Shown here one piece after another: positions 34,266-47,592 of a stretch of 64,000 nucleotides of DNA. The DNA lies in contig OU612065.1 in NCBI GenBank assembly GCA_914767715.1, positions 28,706,001 through 28,770,000 on the forward strand, in the 5' to 3' direction. This DNA comes from Membranipora membranacea (Eukaryota > Bryozoa > Gymnolaemata > Cheilostomatida > Membraniporidae). The notes beneath the pieces are model-generated. The model was given only the letters and a program-made list of their open reading frames with translations. It was not told the origin of the DNA and searched no databases. How positions within the stretch are numbered: position 1 is the first letter of the stretch; each line of letters begins with the position of its first letter. Made by a program: the position numbers and the translations under genes.

Positions 34266-35601
34266 ATGAGGCCAATGAGGCCATCAACTGGTCAGAGTTT
34301 AAAAGAAATCCGATGGCTTTTTAATTTTTTCGCCTGCCGTTTGGCATGTTTTTTTATGTCAAAATTGGCCCTCTTTAAAAATGTTGCTGACGCCAATCTA
34401 AGAGGGGCAGCCCCGAACGGTTTTCCGTTCCAAAGTCAGCATGAAATTCCACACGGTATAGAGTAGGTTAGAAGGCAATCTATTTTTTAATCTGGCCGTA
34501 AAAAACACCGAGGGTCCCCCCTTTGTTACTTTTCATAATTTTAAAGTCGCTCTCATCTCTGTTCTCTTTATCGTAGGATCTTCATATTCTGGAATTTGAA
34601 TGAGGCCAATGAGGCCATCAACTGGTCAGCGTTTAAAAGAAATCCGATGGCTTTTTAATTTTTTCGCCTGCCGTTTAACATGTTTTTTTATGTCAAAATT
34701 GGCCCTCGTTAAAAATGTTGCTGACGCCAATCTAAGAGAGGCAGCCCCGAACGGTTTTCCGTTCCAAAGTCAGCATGAAATTCCACACGGTATAGAGTAG
34801 GTTAGAAGGCAATCTATTTTTTAATCTGGCCGTAAAAAACACCAAGGGTCCCCCCTTTGTTACTTTTTATAGTTTTAACGTCGCTCTCATCTCTGTTCTA
34901 TTTATCGTAGGATCTTCATATTCTGGAATTTGAATGAGGCCAATGAGGCCATCAACTGGTCAGAGTTTAAAAGAAATCCGATGGCTTTTTAATTTTTTCG
35001 CCTGCCGTTTGGCATGGTTTTTTATGTCAAAATTGGCCCTCGTTAAAAATGTTGCTGACGCCAATCTAAGAGGGGCAGCCCCGAACGGTTTTCCGTTCCA
35101 AAGTCAGCATGAAATTCCACACAGTATAGAGTAGGTTAGAAGGCAATCTATTTTTTAATCTGGCCGTAAAAAACACCAAGGGTCCCCCCTTTGTTACTTT
35201 TTATAATTTTAAAGTCGCTCTCATCTCTGTTCTATTTATCGTAGGATCTTCATATTCTGGAATTTGAATGAGGCCAATGAGGCCATCAACTGGTCAGAGT
35301 TTAAAAGAAATCCGATGGCTTTTTAATTTTTCCGCCTGCCGTTTGGCATGTTTTTTTATGTCAAAATTGGCCCTCGTTAAAAATGTTGCTGACGCCAATC
35401 TAAGAGGGGCAGCCCCGAACGGTTTTCCGTTCCAAAGTCAGCATGAAATTCCACACGGTATAGAGTAGGTTAGAAGGCAATCTATTTTTTGATCTGGCCG
35501 TAAAAAACACCAAGGGTCCCCCCTTTGTTACTTTTTATAATTTTAAAGTCGCTCTCATCTCTGTTCTATTTATCGTAGGATCTTCATATTCTGGAATTTG
35601 A
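34266..35601 (+). repeat. 4-monomer HOR unit, copy 1 (1,336 bp; S'-T'-U'-V/Y)
   Basis: S' has CCCTCTTTAAAAATG, CCGAGGG, TTTTCATAAT and TTCTCTTTATCG. T' has GGTCAGCGTTTAAAAG, GTTTAACATG, AGAGAGGCAGCC and the TATAGTTTTAACG spacer. U' has GGCATGGTTTTTT and CACACAGT. The fourth monomer has a V-type TTTTTCCGCC head and a Y-type TTTTTTGATCTGG tail. The next 1,336 bp repeat these four. S and T normally follow Y; here Y survives only as the tail of the preceding monomer. Confidence 0.9.
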
Positions 35602-36937
35602 ATGAGGCCAATGAGGCCATCAACTGGTCAGAGTTTAAAAGAAATCCGATGGCTTTTTAATTTTTTCGCCTGCCGTTTGGCATGTTTTTTTATGTCAAAA
35701 TTGGCCCTCTTTAAAAATGTTGCTGACGCCAATCTAAGAGGGGCAGCCCCGAACGGTTTTCCGTTCCAAAGTCAGCATGAAATTCCACACGGTATAGAGT
35801 AGGTTAGAAGGCAATCTATTTTTTAATCTGGCCGTAAAAAACACCGAGGGTCCCCCCTTTGTTACTTTTCATAATTTTAAAGTCGCTCTCATCTCTGTTC
35901 TCTTTATCGTAGGATCTTCATATTCTGGAATTTGAATGAGGCCAATGAGGCCATCAACTGGTCAGCGTTTAAAAGAAATCCGATGGCTTTTTAATTTTTT
36001 CGCCTGCCGTTTAACATGTTTTTTTATGTCAAAATTGGCCCTCGTTAAAAATGTTGCTGACGCCAATCTAAGAGAGGCAGCCCCGAACGGTTTTCCGTTC
36101 CAAAGTCAGCATGAAATTCCACACGGTATAGAGTAGGTTAGAAGGCAATCTATTTTTTAATCTGGCCGTAAAAAACACCAAGGATCCCCCCTTTGTTACT
36201 TTTTATAGTTTTAACGTCGCTCTCATCTCTGTTCTATTTATCGTAGGATCTTCATATTCTGGAATTTGAATGAGGCCAATGAGGCCATCAACTGGTCAGA
36301 GTTTAAAAGAAATCCGATGGCTTTTTAATTTTTTCGCCTGCCGTTTGGCATGGTTTTTTATGTCAAAATTGGCCCTCGTTAAAAATGTTGCTGACGCCAA
36401 TCTAAGAGGGGCAGCCCCGAACGGTTTTCCGTTCCAAAGTCAGCATGAAATTCCACACAGTATAGAGTAGGTTAGAAGGCAATCTATTTTTTAATCTGGC
36501 CGTAAAAAACACCAAGGGTCCCCCCTTTGTTACTTTTTATAATTTTAAAGTCGCTCTCATCTCTGTTCTATTTATCGTAGGATCTTCATATTCTGCAATT
36601 TGAATGAGGCCAATGAGGCCATCAACTGGTCAGAGTTTAAAAGAAATCCGATGGCTTTTTAATTTTTCCGCCTGCCGTTTGGCATGTTTTTTTATGTCAA
36701 AATTGGCCCTCGTTAAAAATGTTGCTGACGCCAATCTAAGAGGGGCAGCCCCGAACGGTTTTCCGTTCCAAAGTCAGCATGAAATTCCACACGGTATAGA
36801 GTAGGTTAGAAGGCAATCTATTTTTTAATCTGGCCGTAAAAAACACCAAGGGTCCCCCTTTTGTTACTTTTTATAATTTTAAAGTCGCTCTCATCTCTGT
36901 TCTATTTATCGTAGGATCTTCATATTCTGGAATTTGA
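35602..36937 (+). repeat. 4-monomer HOR unit, copy 2 (1,336 bp)
   Basis: S' (35602), T' (35936), U' (36270) and V (36604) repeat the previous unit. Small private changes are AAGGATCCCC near 36181 and TTCTGCAATT near 36593. The final V has the ordinary TTTTTTAATCTGG tail and a CCCCCTTTTG run instead of the Y-type tail, so the duplicated segment ends inside this monomer. Confidence 0.88.
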
Positions 36938-37271
36938 ATGAGGCCAATGAGGCCATCAACTGGTCAGAGTTTAAAAGAAATCAGATGGCTTTTTAATTTT
37001 TCCGCCTGCCGTTTGGCATGTTTTTTTATGTCAAAATTGGCCCTCGTTAAAAATGTTGCTGACGCCAATCTAAGAGGGGCAGCCCCGAACGGTTTTCCGT
37101 TCCAAAGTCAGCATGAAATTCCACACGGTATAGAGTAGGTTAGAAGGCAATCTATTTTTTAATCTGGCCGTAAAAAACACCAAGGGTCCCCCCTTTGTTA
37201 CTTTTTATAGTTTTAACGTCGCTCTCATCTCTGTTCTATTTATCGTAGGATCTTCATATTCTGGAATTTGA

Positions 37272-37597
37272 ATGAGGCCAATGAGGCCATCAACTGGTCA
37301 GAGTTTAAAAGAAATCCGATGGCTTTTGAATTTTTTCGCCTGCCGTTTGGCATGTTTTTTTATGTCAAAATTGGCCCTCGTTAAAAATGTTGCTGACGCC
37401 AATCTAAGAGGGGCAGCCCCGAACGGTTTTCCGTTCCAAAGTCAGCATGAAATTCCATACGGTATAGAGTAGGTTAGAAGGCAATCTATTTTTTAATCTG
37501 GCCGTAAAAAGGTCCCCCCTTTGTTACTTTTTATAATTTTAAAGCCGCTCTCATCTCTGTTCTATTTATCGTAGGATCTTCATATTCTGGAATTTGA
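37272..37597 (+). repeat. P/Q fusion monomer (326 bp)
   Basis: The head is P-type (TTTTGAATTTTTTCG, CCATACGG, 8-bp deletion junction near 37510) but the spacer continues with AAAGCCGCTCTCATCTCTG, which belongs to Q, and the next monomer is R. One complete monomer length is missing relative to P-Q-R. The exchange point lies between 37511 and 37545, a window of about 35 bp. Confidence 0.85.
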
Positions 37598-40500
37598 ATG
37601 AGGCCAATGAGGCCATCAACTGGTCAGAGTTTAAAAGAAATCTGATGGCTTTTTAATTTTTTCGCCTGCCGTTTGGCATGTTTTTTTATGTCAAAATTGG
37701 CCCTCGTTAAAAATGTTGCTGACGCCAATCTAAGAGGGGCAGCCCCGAACGGTTTTCCGTTCCAAAGTCAGCATGAAATTCCACACGGTATAGAGTAGGT
37801 TAGAAGGCAATCTATTTTTTAATCTGGCCGTAAAAAACACCAAGGGTCCCCCCTTTGTTACTTTTTATAGTTTTAACGTCGCTCTCATCTCTGTTCTATT
37901 TATCGTAGGATCTTCATATTCTGGAATTTGAATGAGGCCAATGAGGCCATCAACTGGTCAGAGTTTAAAAGAAATCCGATGGCTTTTGAATTATTTCGCC
38001 TGCCGTTTGGCATGTTTTTTTATGTCAAAATTGGCCCTCGTTAAAAATGTTGCTGACGCCAATCTAAGAGGGGCAGCCCCGAACGGTTTTCCGTTCCAAA
38101 GTCAGCATGAAATTCCACACGGTATAGAGTAGGTTAGAAGGCAATCTATTTTTTGATCTGGCCGTAAAAAACACCAAGGGTACCCCCTTTGTTACTTTTT
38201 ATAATTTTAAAGTCGCTCTCATCTCTGTTCTATTTATCGTAGGATCTTCATATTCTGGAATTTGAATGAGGCCAATGAGGCCATCAACTGGTCAGAGTTT
38301 AAAAGAAATCCGATGGCTTTTTAATTTTTTCGCCTGCCGTTTGGCATGTTTTTTTATGTCAAAATTGGCCCTCGTTAAAAATGTTGCTGACGCCAATCTA
38401 AGAGGGGCAGCCCCGAACGGTTTTCCGTTCCAAAGTCAGCATGAAATTCCACACGGTATAGAGTAGGTTAGAAGGCAATCTATTTTTTAATCTGGCCGTA
38501 AAAAACACCGAGGGTCCCCCCTTTGTTACTTTTCATAATTTTAAAGTCGCTCTCATCTCTGTTCTATTTATCGTAGGATCTTCATATTCTGGAATTTGAA
38601 TGAGGCCAATGTGGCCATCAACTGGTCAGAGTTTAAAAGAAATCCGATGGCTTTTTAATTTTTTCGCCTGCCGTTTAACATGTTTTTTTATGTCAAAATT
38701 GGCCCTCGTTAAAAATGTTGCTGACGCCAATCTAAGAGGGGCAGCCCCGAACGGTTTTCCGTTCCAAAGTCAGCATGAAATTCCACACGGTATAGAGTAG
38801 GTTAGAAGGCAATCTATTTTTTAATCTGGCCGTAAAAAACACCAAGGGTCCCCCTTTGTTACTTTTTATAATTTTAAAGTCGCTCTCATCTCTGTTCTAT
38901 TTATCGTAGGATCTTCATATTCTGGAATTTGAATGAGGCCAATGAGGTTATCAACTGGTCAGAGTTTAAAAGAAATCCGATGGCTGTTTAATTTTTTCGC
39001 CTGCCGTTTGGCATGTTTTTTTATGTCAAAATTGGCCCTCGTTAAAAATGTTGCTGACGCCAATCTAAGAGGGGCAGCCCCGAACGGTTTTCCGTTCCAA
39101 AGTCAGCATGAAATTCCACACAGTATAGAGTAGGTTAGAAGGCAATCTATTTTTTAATCTGGCCGTAAAAAACACCAAGGGTCCCCCCTTTGTTACTTTT
39201 TATAATTTTAAAGTCGCTCTCATCTCTGTTCTATTTATCGTAGGATCTTCATATTCTGGAATTTGAATGAGGCCAATGAGGCCATCAACTGGTCAGAGTT
39301 TAAAAGAAATCAGATGGCTTTTTAATTTTTCCGCCTGCCGTTTGGCATGTTTTTTTATGTCAAAATTGGCCCTCGTTAAAAATGTTGCTGACGCCAATCT
39401 AAGAGGGGCAGCCCCGAACGGTTTTCCGTTCCAAAGTCAGCATGAAATTCCACACGGTATAGAGTAGGTTAGAAGGCAATCTATTTTTTAATCTGGCCGT
39501 AAAAAACACCAAGGGTCCCCCCTTTGTTACTTTTTATAATTTTAAAGTCGCTCTCATCTCTGTTCTATTTATCGTAGGATCTTCATATTCTGGAATTTGA
39601 ATGAGGCCAATGAGGCCATCAACTGGTCAGAGTTTAAAAGAAATCCGATGGCTTTTTAATTTTTTCGCCTGCCGTTTGGCATGTTTTTTTATGTCAAAAT
39701 TGGCCCTCGTTAAAAATGTTGCTGACGCCAATCTAAGAGGGGCAGCCCCGAACGGTTTTCCGTTCCAAAGTCAGCATGAAATTCCACACGGTATAGAGTA
39801 GGTTAGAAGGCAATCTATTTTTTAATCTGGCCGTAAAAAACACCAAGGGTCCCCCCTTTGTTACTTTTTATAGTTTTAACGTCGCTCTCATCTCTGTTCT
39901 ATTTATCGTAGGATCTTCATATTCTGGAATTTGAATGAGGCCAATGAGGCCATCAACTGGTCAGAGTTTAAAAGAAATCCGATGGCTTTTGAATTTTTTC
40001 GCCTGCCGTTTGGCATGTTTTTTTATGTCAAAATTGGCCCTCGTTAAAAATGTTGCTGACGCCAATCTAAGAGGGGCAGCCCCGAACGGTTTTCCATTCC
40101 AAAGTCAGCATGAAATTCCATACGGTATAGAGTAGGTTAGAAGGCAATCTATTTTTTAATCTGGCCGTAAAAAGGTCCCCCCTTTGTTACTTTTTATAAT
40201 TTTAAAGTCGCTCTCATATCCGTTCTATTTATCGTAGGATCTTCATATTCTGGAATTTGAATGAGGCCAATGAGGCCGTCAACTGGTCAGAGTTTAAAAG
40301 AAATCCGATGGTTTTTTAATTTATTCGCCTGCCGTTTGGCATGTTTTTTTATGTCAAAATTGGCCCTCGTTAAAAATGTTGCTGACGCCAATCTAAGAGG
40401 GGCAGCCCCGAACGGTTTTCCGTTCCAAAGTCAGCATGAAATTCCACACGGTATAGAGTAGGTTAGAAGGCAATCTATTTTTTAATCTGGCCGTAAAAAA

Positions 40501-43258
40501 CACCAAGGGTCCCCCCTTTGTTACTTTTTATAATTTTAAAGCCGCTCTCATCTCTGTTCTATTTATCGTAGGATCTTCATATTCTGGAATTTGAATGAGG
40601 CCAATGAGGCCATCAACTGGTCAGAGTTTAAAAGAAATCTGATGGCTTTTTAATTTTTTCGCCTGCCGTTTGGCATGTTTTTTTATGTCAAAATTGGCCC
40701 TCGTTAAAAATGTTGCTGACGCCAATCTAAGATGGGCAGCCCCGAACGGTTTTCCGTTCCAAAGTCAGCATGAAATTCCACACGGTATAGAGTAGGTTAG
40801 AAGGCAATCTATTTTTTAATCTGGCCGTAAAAAACACCAAGGGTCCCCCCTTTGTTACTTTTTACAGTTTTAACGTCGCTCTCATCTCTGTTCTATTTAT
40901 CGTAGGATCTTCATATTCTGGAATTTGAATGAGGCCAATGAGGTTATCAACTGGTCAGAGTTTAAAAGAAATCCGATGGCTGTTTAATTTTTTCGCCTGC
41001 CGTTTGGCATGTTTTTTTATGTCAAAATTGGCCCTCGTTAAAAATGTTGCTGACGCCAATCTAAGAGGGGCAGCCCCGAACGGTTTTCCGTTCCAAAGTC
41101 AGCATGAAATTCCACACAGTATAGAGTAGGTTAGAAGGCAATCTATTTTTTAATCTGGCCGTAAAAAACACCAAGAGTCCCCCCTTTGTTACTTTTTATA
41201 ATTTTAAAGTCGCTCTCATCTCTGTTCTATTTATCGTGGGATCTTCATATTCTGGAATTTGAATGAGGCCAATGAGGCCATCAACTGGTCAGAGTTTAAA
41301 AGAAATCAGATGGCTTTTTAATTTTTCCGCCTGCCGTTTGGCATGTTTTTTTATGTCAAAATTGGCCCTCGTTAAAAATGTTGCTGACGCCAATCTAAGA
41401 GGGGCAGCCCCGAACGGTTTTCCGTTCCAAAGTCAGCATGAAATTCCACACGGTATAGAGTAGGTTAGAAGGCAATCTATTTTTTAATCTGGCCGTAAAA
41501 AACACCAAGGGTCCCCCCTTTGTTACTTTTTATAATTTTAAAGTCGCTCTCATCTCTGTTCTATTTATCGTAGGATCTTCATATTCTGGAATTTGAATGA
41601 GGCCAATGAGGCCATCAACTGGTCAGAGTTTAAAAGAAATCCGATGGCTTTTGAATTTTTTCGCCTGCCGTTTGGCATGTTTTTTTATGTCAAAATTGGC
41701 CCTCGTTAAAAATGTTGCTGACGCCAATCTAAGAGGGGCAGCCCCGAACGGTTTTCCGTTCCAAAGTCAGCATGAAATTCCATACGGTATAGAGTAGGTT
41801 AGAAGGCAATCTATTTTTTAATCTGGCCGTAAAAAGGTCCCCCCTTTGTTACTTTTTATAATTTTAAAGTCGCTCTCATCTCCGTTCTATTTATCGTAGG
41901 ATCTTCATATTCTGGAATTTGAATGAGGCCAATGAGGCCATCAACTGGTCAGAGTTTAAAAGAAATCCGATGGTTTTTTAATTTTTTCGCCTGCCGTTTG
42001 GCATGTTTTTTTATGTCAAAATTGGCCCTCGTTAAAAATGTTGCTGACGCCAATCTAAGAGGGGCAGATCCGAACGGTTTTCCGTTCCAAAGTCAGCATG
42101 AAATTCCACACGGTATAGAGTAGGTTAGAAGGCAATCTATTTTTTAATCTGGCCGTAAAAAACACCAAGGGTCCCCCCTTTGTTACTTTTTATAATTTTA
42201 AAGCCGCTCTCATCTCTGTTCTATTTATCGTAGGATCTTCATATTCTGGAATTTGAATGAGGCCAATGAGGCCATCAACTGGTCAGAGTTTAAAAGAAAT
42301 CTGATGGCTTTTTAATTTTTTCGCCTGCCGTTTGGCATGTTTTTTTATGTCAAAATTGGCCCTCGTTAAAAATGTTGCTGACGCCAATCTAAGAGGGGCA
42401 GCCCCGAACGGTTTTCCGTTCCAAAGTCAGCATGAAATTCCACACGGTATAGAGTAGGTTAGAAGGCAATCTATTTTTTAATCTGGCCGTAAAAAACACC
42501 AAGGGTCCCCCCTTTGTTACTTTTTATAGTTTTAACGTCGCTCTCATCTCTGTTCTATTTATCGTAGGATCTTCATATTCTGGAATTTGAATGAGGCCAA
42601 TGAGGCCATCAACTGGTCAGAGTTTAAAAGAAATCCGATGGCTTTTGAATTATTTCGCCTGCCGTTTGGCATGTTTTTTTATGTCAAAATTGGCCCTCGT
42701 TAAAAATGTTGCTGACGCCAATCTAAGAGGGGCAGCCCCAAACGGTTTTCCGTTCCAAAGTCAGCATGAAATTCCACACGGTATAGAGTAGGTTAGAAGG
42801 CAATCTATTTTTTGATCTGGCCGTAAAAAACACCAAGGGTCCCCCCTTTGTTACTTTTTATAATTTTAAAGTCGCTCTCATCTCTGTTCTATTTATCGTA
42901 GGATCTTCATATTCTGGAATTTGAATGAGGCCAATGAGGCCATCAACTGGTCAGAGTTTAAAAGAAATCCGATGGCTTTTTAATTTTTTCGCCTGCCGTT
43001 TGGCATGTTTTTTTATGTCAAAATTGGCCCTCGTTAAAAATGTTGCTGACGCCAATCTAAGAGGGGCAGCCCCGAACGGTTTTCCGTTCCAAAGTCAGCA
43101 TGAAATTCCACACGGTATAGAGTAGGTTAGAAGGCAATCTATTTTTTAATCTGGCCGTAAAAAACACCGAGGGTCCCCCCTTTGTTACTTTTCATAATTT
43201 TAAAGTCGCTCTCATCTCTGTTCTATTTATCGTAGGATCTTCATATTCTGGAATTTGA

Positions 43259-43584
43259 ATGAGGCCAATGTGGCCATCAACTGGTCAGAGTTTAAAAGAA
43301 ATCCGATGGCTTTTTAATTTTTTCGCCTGCCGTTTAACATGTTTTTTTATGTCAAAATTGGCCCTCGTTAAAAATGTTGCTGACGCCAATCTAAGAGGGG
43401 CAGCCCCGAACGGTTTTCCATTCCAAAGTCAGCATGAAATTCCATACGGTATAGAGTAGGTTAGAAGGCAATCTATTTTTTAATCTGGCCGTAAAAAGGT
43501 CCCCCCTTTGTTACTTTTTATAATTTTAAAGTCGCTCTCATATCCGTTCTATTTATCGTAGGATCTTCATATTCTGGAATTTGA
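43259..43584 (+). repeat. T/P' fusion monomer (326 bp)
   Basis: The head has AATGTGGCC and GTTTAACATG as in the T copy at 38600; the tail has CCATTCC, CCATACGG, the 8-bp spacer deletion and CATATCCG as in P' at 39935. The switch lies between 43338 and 43420, a window that contains the double inverted repeat. Downstream the sequence continues as Q'-R-U-V, copying 40261 onward with the same GAGGCCGTC mark, so the exchange partner can be named. Confidence 0.9.
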
Positions 43585-46256
43585 ATGAGGCCAATGAGGC
43601 CGTCAACTGGTCAGAGTTTAAAAGAAATCCGATGGTTTTTTAATTTATTCGCCTGCCGTTTGGCATGTTTTTTTATGTCAAAATTGGCCCTCGTTAAAAA
43701 TGTTGCTGACGCCAATCTAAGAGGGGCAGCCCCGAACGGTTTTCCGTTCCAAAGTCAGCATGAAATTCCACACGGTATAGAGTAGGTTAGAAGGCAATCT
43801 ATTTTTTAATCTGGCCGTAAAAAACACCAAGGGTCCCCCCTTTGTTACTTTTTATAATTTTAAAGCCGCTCTCATCTCTGTTCTATTTATCGTAGGATCT
43901 TCATATTCTGGAATTTGAATGAGGCCAATGAGGCCATCAACTGGTCAGAGTTTAAAAGAAATCTGATGGCTTTTTAATTTTTTCGCCTGCCGTTTGGCAT
44001 GTTTTTTTATGTCAAAATTGGCCCTCGTTAAAAATGTTGCTGACGCCAATCTAAGAGGGGCAGCCCCGAACGGTTTTCCGTTCCAAAGTCAGCATGAAAT
44101 TCCACACGGTATAGAGTAGGTTAGAAGGCAATCTATTTTTTAATCTGGCCGTAAAAATCACCAAGGGTCCCCCCTTTGTTACTTTTTATAGTTTTAACGT
44201 CGCTCTCATCTCTGTTCTATTTATCGTAGGATCTTCATATTCTGGAATTTGAATGAGGCCAATGAGGTTATCAACTGGTCAGAGTTTAAAAGAAATCCGA
44301 TGGCTGTTTAATTTTTTCGCCTGCCGTTTGGCATGTTTTTTTATGTCAAAATTGGCCCTCGTTAAAAATGTTGCTGACGCCAATCTAAGAGGGGCAGCCC
44401 CGAACGGTTTTCCGTTCCAAAGTCAGCATGAAATTCCACACAGTATAGAGTAGGTTAGAAGGCAATCTATTTTTTAATCTGGCCGTAAAAAACACCAAGG
44501 GTCCCCCCTTTGTTACTTTTTATAATTTTAAAGTCGCTCTCATCTCTGTTCTATTTATCGTGGGATCTTCATATTCTGGAATTTGAATGAGGCCAATGAG
44601 GCCATCAACTGGTCAGAGTTTAAAAGAAATCAGATGGCTTTTTAATTTTTCCGCCTGCCGTTTGGCATGTTTTTTTATGTCAAAATTGGCCCTCGTTAAA
44701 AATGTTGCTGACGCCAATCTAAGAGGGGCAGCCCCGAACGGTTTTCCGTTCCAAAGTCAGCATGAAATTCCACACGGTATAGAGTAGGTTAGAAGGCAAT
44801 CTATTTTTTAATCTGGCCGTAAAAAACACCAAGGGTCCCCCCTTTGTTACTTTTTATAATTTTAAAGTCGCTCTCATCTCTGTTCTATTTATCGTAGGAT
44901 CTTCATATTCTGGAATTTGAATGAGGCCAATGAGGCCATCAACTGGTCAGAGTTTAAAAGAAATCCGATGGCTTTTTAATTTTTCCGCCTGCCGTTTGGC
45001 ATGTTTTTTTATGTCAAAATTGGCCCTCGTTAAAAATGTTGCTGACGCCAATCTAAGAGGGGCAGCCCCGAACGGTTTTCCGTTCCAAAGTCAGCATGAA
45101 ATTCCACACGGTATAGAGTAGGTTAGAAGGCAATCTATTTTTTAATCTGGCCGTAAAAAACACCAAGGGTCCCCCCTTTGTTACTTTTTATAGTTTTAAC
45201 GTCGCTCTCATCTCTGTTCTATTTATCGTAGGATCTTCATATTCTGGAATTTGAATGAGGCCAATGAGGCCATCAACTGGTCAGAGTTTAAAAGAAATCC
45301 GATGGCTTTTGAATTTTTTCGCCTGCCGTTTGGCATGTTTTTTTATGTCAAAATTGGCCCTCGTTAAAAATGTTGCTGACGCCAATCTAAGAGGGGCAGC
45401 CCCGAACGGTTTTCCATTCCAAAGTCAGCATGAAATTCCATACGGTATAGAGTAGGTTAGAAGGCAATCTATTTTTTAATCTGGCCGTAAAAAACACCAA
45501 GGGTCCCCCCTTTGTTACTTTTTATAGTTTTAACGTCGCTCTCATCTCTGTTCTATTTATCGTAGGATCTTCATATTCTGGAATTTGAATGAGGCCAATG
45601 AGGCCATCAACTGGTCAGAGTTTAAAAGAAATCCGATGGCTTTTGAATTTTTTCGCCTGCCGTTTGGCATGTTTTTTTATGTCAAAATTGGCCCTCGTTA
45701 AAAATGTTGCTGACGCCAATCTAAGAGGGGCAGCCCCGAACGGTTTTCCGTTCCAAAGTCAGCATGAAATTCCACACGGTATAGAGTAGGTTAGAAGGCA
45801 ATCTATTTTTTAATCTGGCCGTAAAAAACACCAAGGGTCCCCCCTTTGTTACTTTTTATAGTTTTAACGTCGCTCTCATCTCTGTTCTATTTATCGTAGG
45901 ATCTTCATATTCTGGAATTTGAATGAGGCCAATGAGGCCATCAACTGGTCAGAGTTTAAAAGAAATCCGATGGCTTTTGAATTTTTTCGCCTGCCGTTTG
46001 GCATGTTTTTTTATGTCAAAATTGGCCCTCGTTAAAAATGTTGCTGACGCCAATCTAAGAGGGGCAGCCCCGAACGGTTTTCCGTTCCAAAGTCAGCATG
46101 AAATTCCACACGGTATAGAGTAGGTTAGAAGGCAATCTATTTTTTGATCTGGCCGTAAAAAACACCAAGGGTCCCCCCTTTGTTACTTTTTATAATTTTA
46201 AAGTCGCTCTCATCTCTGTTCTATTTATCGTAGGATCTTCATATTCTGGAATTTGA

Positions 46257-47592
46257 ATGAGGCCAATGAGGCCATCAACTGGTCAGAGTTTAAAAGAAAT
46301 CCGATGGCTTTTTAATTTTTTCGCCTGCCGTTTGGCATGTTTTTTTATGTCAAAATTGGCCCTCTTTAAAAATGTTGCTGACGCCAATCTAAGAGGGGCA
46401 GCCCCGAACGGTTTTCCGTTCCAAAGTCAGCATGAAATTCCACACGGTATAGAGTAGGTTAGAAGGCAATCTATTTTTTAATCTGGCCGTAAAAAACACC
46501 GAGGGTCCCCCCTTTGTTACTTTTCATAATTTTAAAGTCGCTCTCATCTCTGTTCTCTTTATCGTAGGATCTTCATATTCTGGAATTTGAATGAGGCCAA
46601 TGAGGCCATCAACTGGTCAGCGTTTAAAAGAAATCCGATGGCTTTTTAATTTTTTCGCCTGCCATTTAACATGTTTTTTTATGTCAAAATTGGCCCTCGT
46701 TAAAAATGTTGCTGACGCCAATCTAAGAGAGGCAGCCCCGAACGGTTTTCCGTTCCAAAGTCAGCATGAAATTCCACACGGTATAGAGTAGGTTAGAAGG
46801 CAATCTATTTTTTAATCTGGCCGTAAAAAACACCAAGGGTCCCCCCTTTGTTACTTTTTATAGTTTTAACGTCGCTCTCATCTCTGTTCTATTTATCGTA
46901 GGATCTTCATATTCTGGAATTTGAATGAGGCCAATGAGGCCATCAACTGGTCAGAGTTTAAAAGAAATCCGATGGCTTTTTAATTTTTTCGCCTGCCGTT
47001 TGGCATGTTTTTTTATGTCAAAATTGGCCCTCGTTAAAAATGTTGCTGACGCCAATCTAAGAGGGGCAGCCCCGAACGGTTTTCCGTTCCAAAGTCAGCA
47101 TGAAATTCCACACAGTATAGAGTAGGTTAGAAGGCAATCTATTTTTTAATCTGGCCGTAAAAAACACCAAGGGTCCCCCCTTTGTTACTTTTTATAATTT
47201 TAAAGTCGCTCTCATCTCTGTTCTATTTATCGTAGGATCTTCATATTCTGGAATTTGAATGAGGCCAATGAGGCCATCAACTGGTCAGAGTTTAAAAGAA
47301 ATCCGATGGCTTTTTAATTTTTCCGCCTGCCGTTTGGCATGTTTTTTTATGTCAAAATTGGCCCTCGTTAAAAATATTGCTGACGCCAATCTAAGAGGGG
47401 CAGCCCCGAACGGTTTTCCGTTCCAAAGTCAGCATGAAATTCCACACGGTATAGAGTAGGTTAGAAGGCAATCTATTTTTTAATCTGGCCGTAAAAAACA
47501 CCAAGGGTCCCCCCTTTGTTACTTTTTATAATTTTAAAGTCGCTCTCATCACTGTTCTATTTATCGTAGGATCTTCATATTCTGGAATTTGA
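46257..47592 (+). repeat. Third, distant copy of the 1,336-bp S'-T'-U'-V unit
   Basis: CCCTCTTTAAAAATG, TTCTCTTTATCG, GGTCAGCGTTTAAAAG and AGAGAGGCAGCC reappear in order 11,991 bp after the first copy. Differences are GCCATTTAACATG in T' (46591), an ordinary T7 run instead of GGCATGGTTTTTT in U (46925) and AAAATATTGC in V (47259). The lack of the GGCATGG change suggests that this copy predates, or escaped, the tandem duplication at 34266-36937. Confidence 0.87.

Larger units (their letters stand above)
36938..46256 (+). repeat. Mosaic of P-to-W types in conserved cyclic order
   Basis: Reading from 36938 the types are V, P/Q, R, Y, S, T, U, V, W, P', Q', R, U, V, P, Q, R, Y, S, T/P', Q', R, U, V, V, P', then two TTTTGAATTTTTTCG monomers (45589 and 45923, the second ending in GATCTGG). 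The cyclic order P-Q-R-(Y-S-T)-U-V-(W) is never inverted; only omissions, fusions and V or P-like duplications occur. GAGGCCGTC at 40274 recurs at 43598, and the stretch from the 3' half of 39935 through 41590 recurs at an offset of 3,324 bp (10 x 334 minus 16). T here carries AATGTGGCC (38600, 43259), a mark absent from earlier T copies. Confidence 0.85.
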
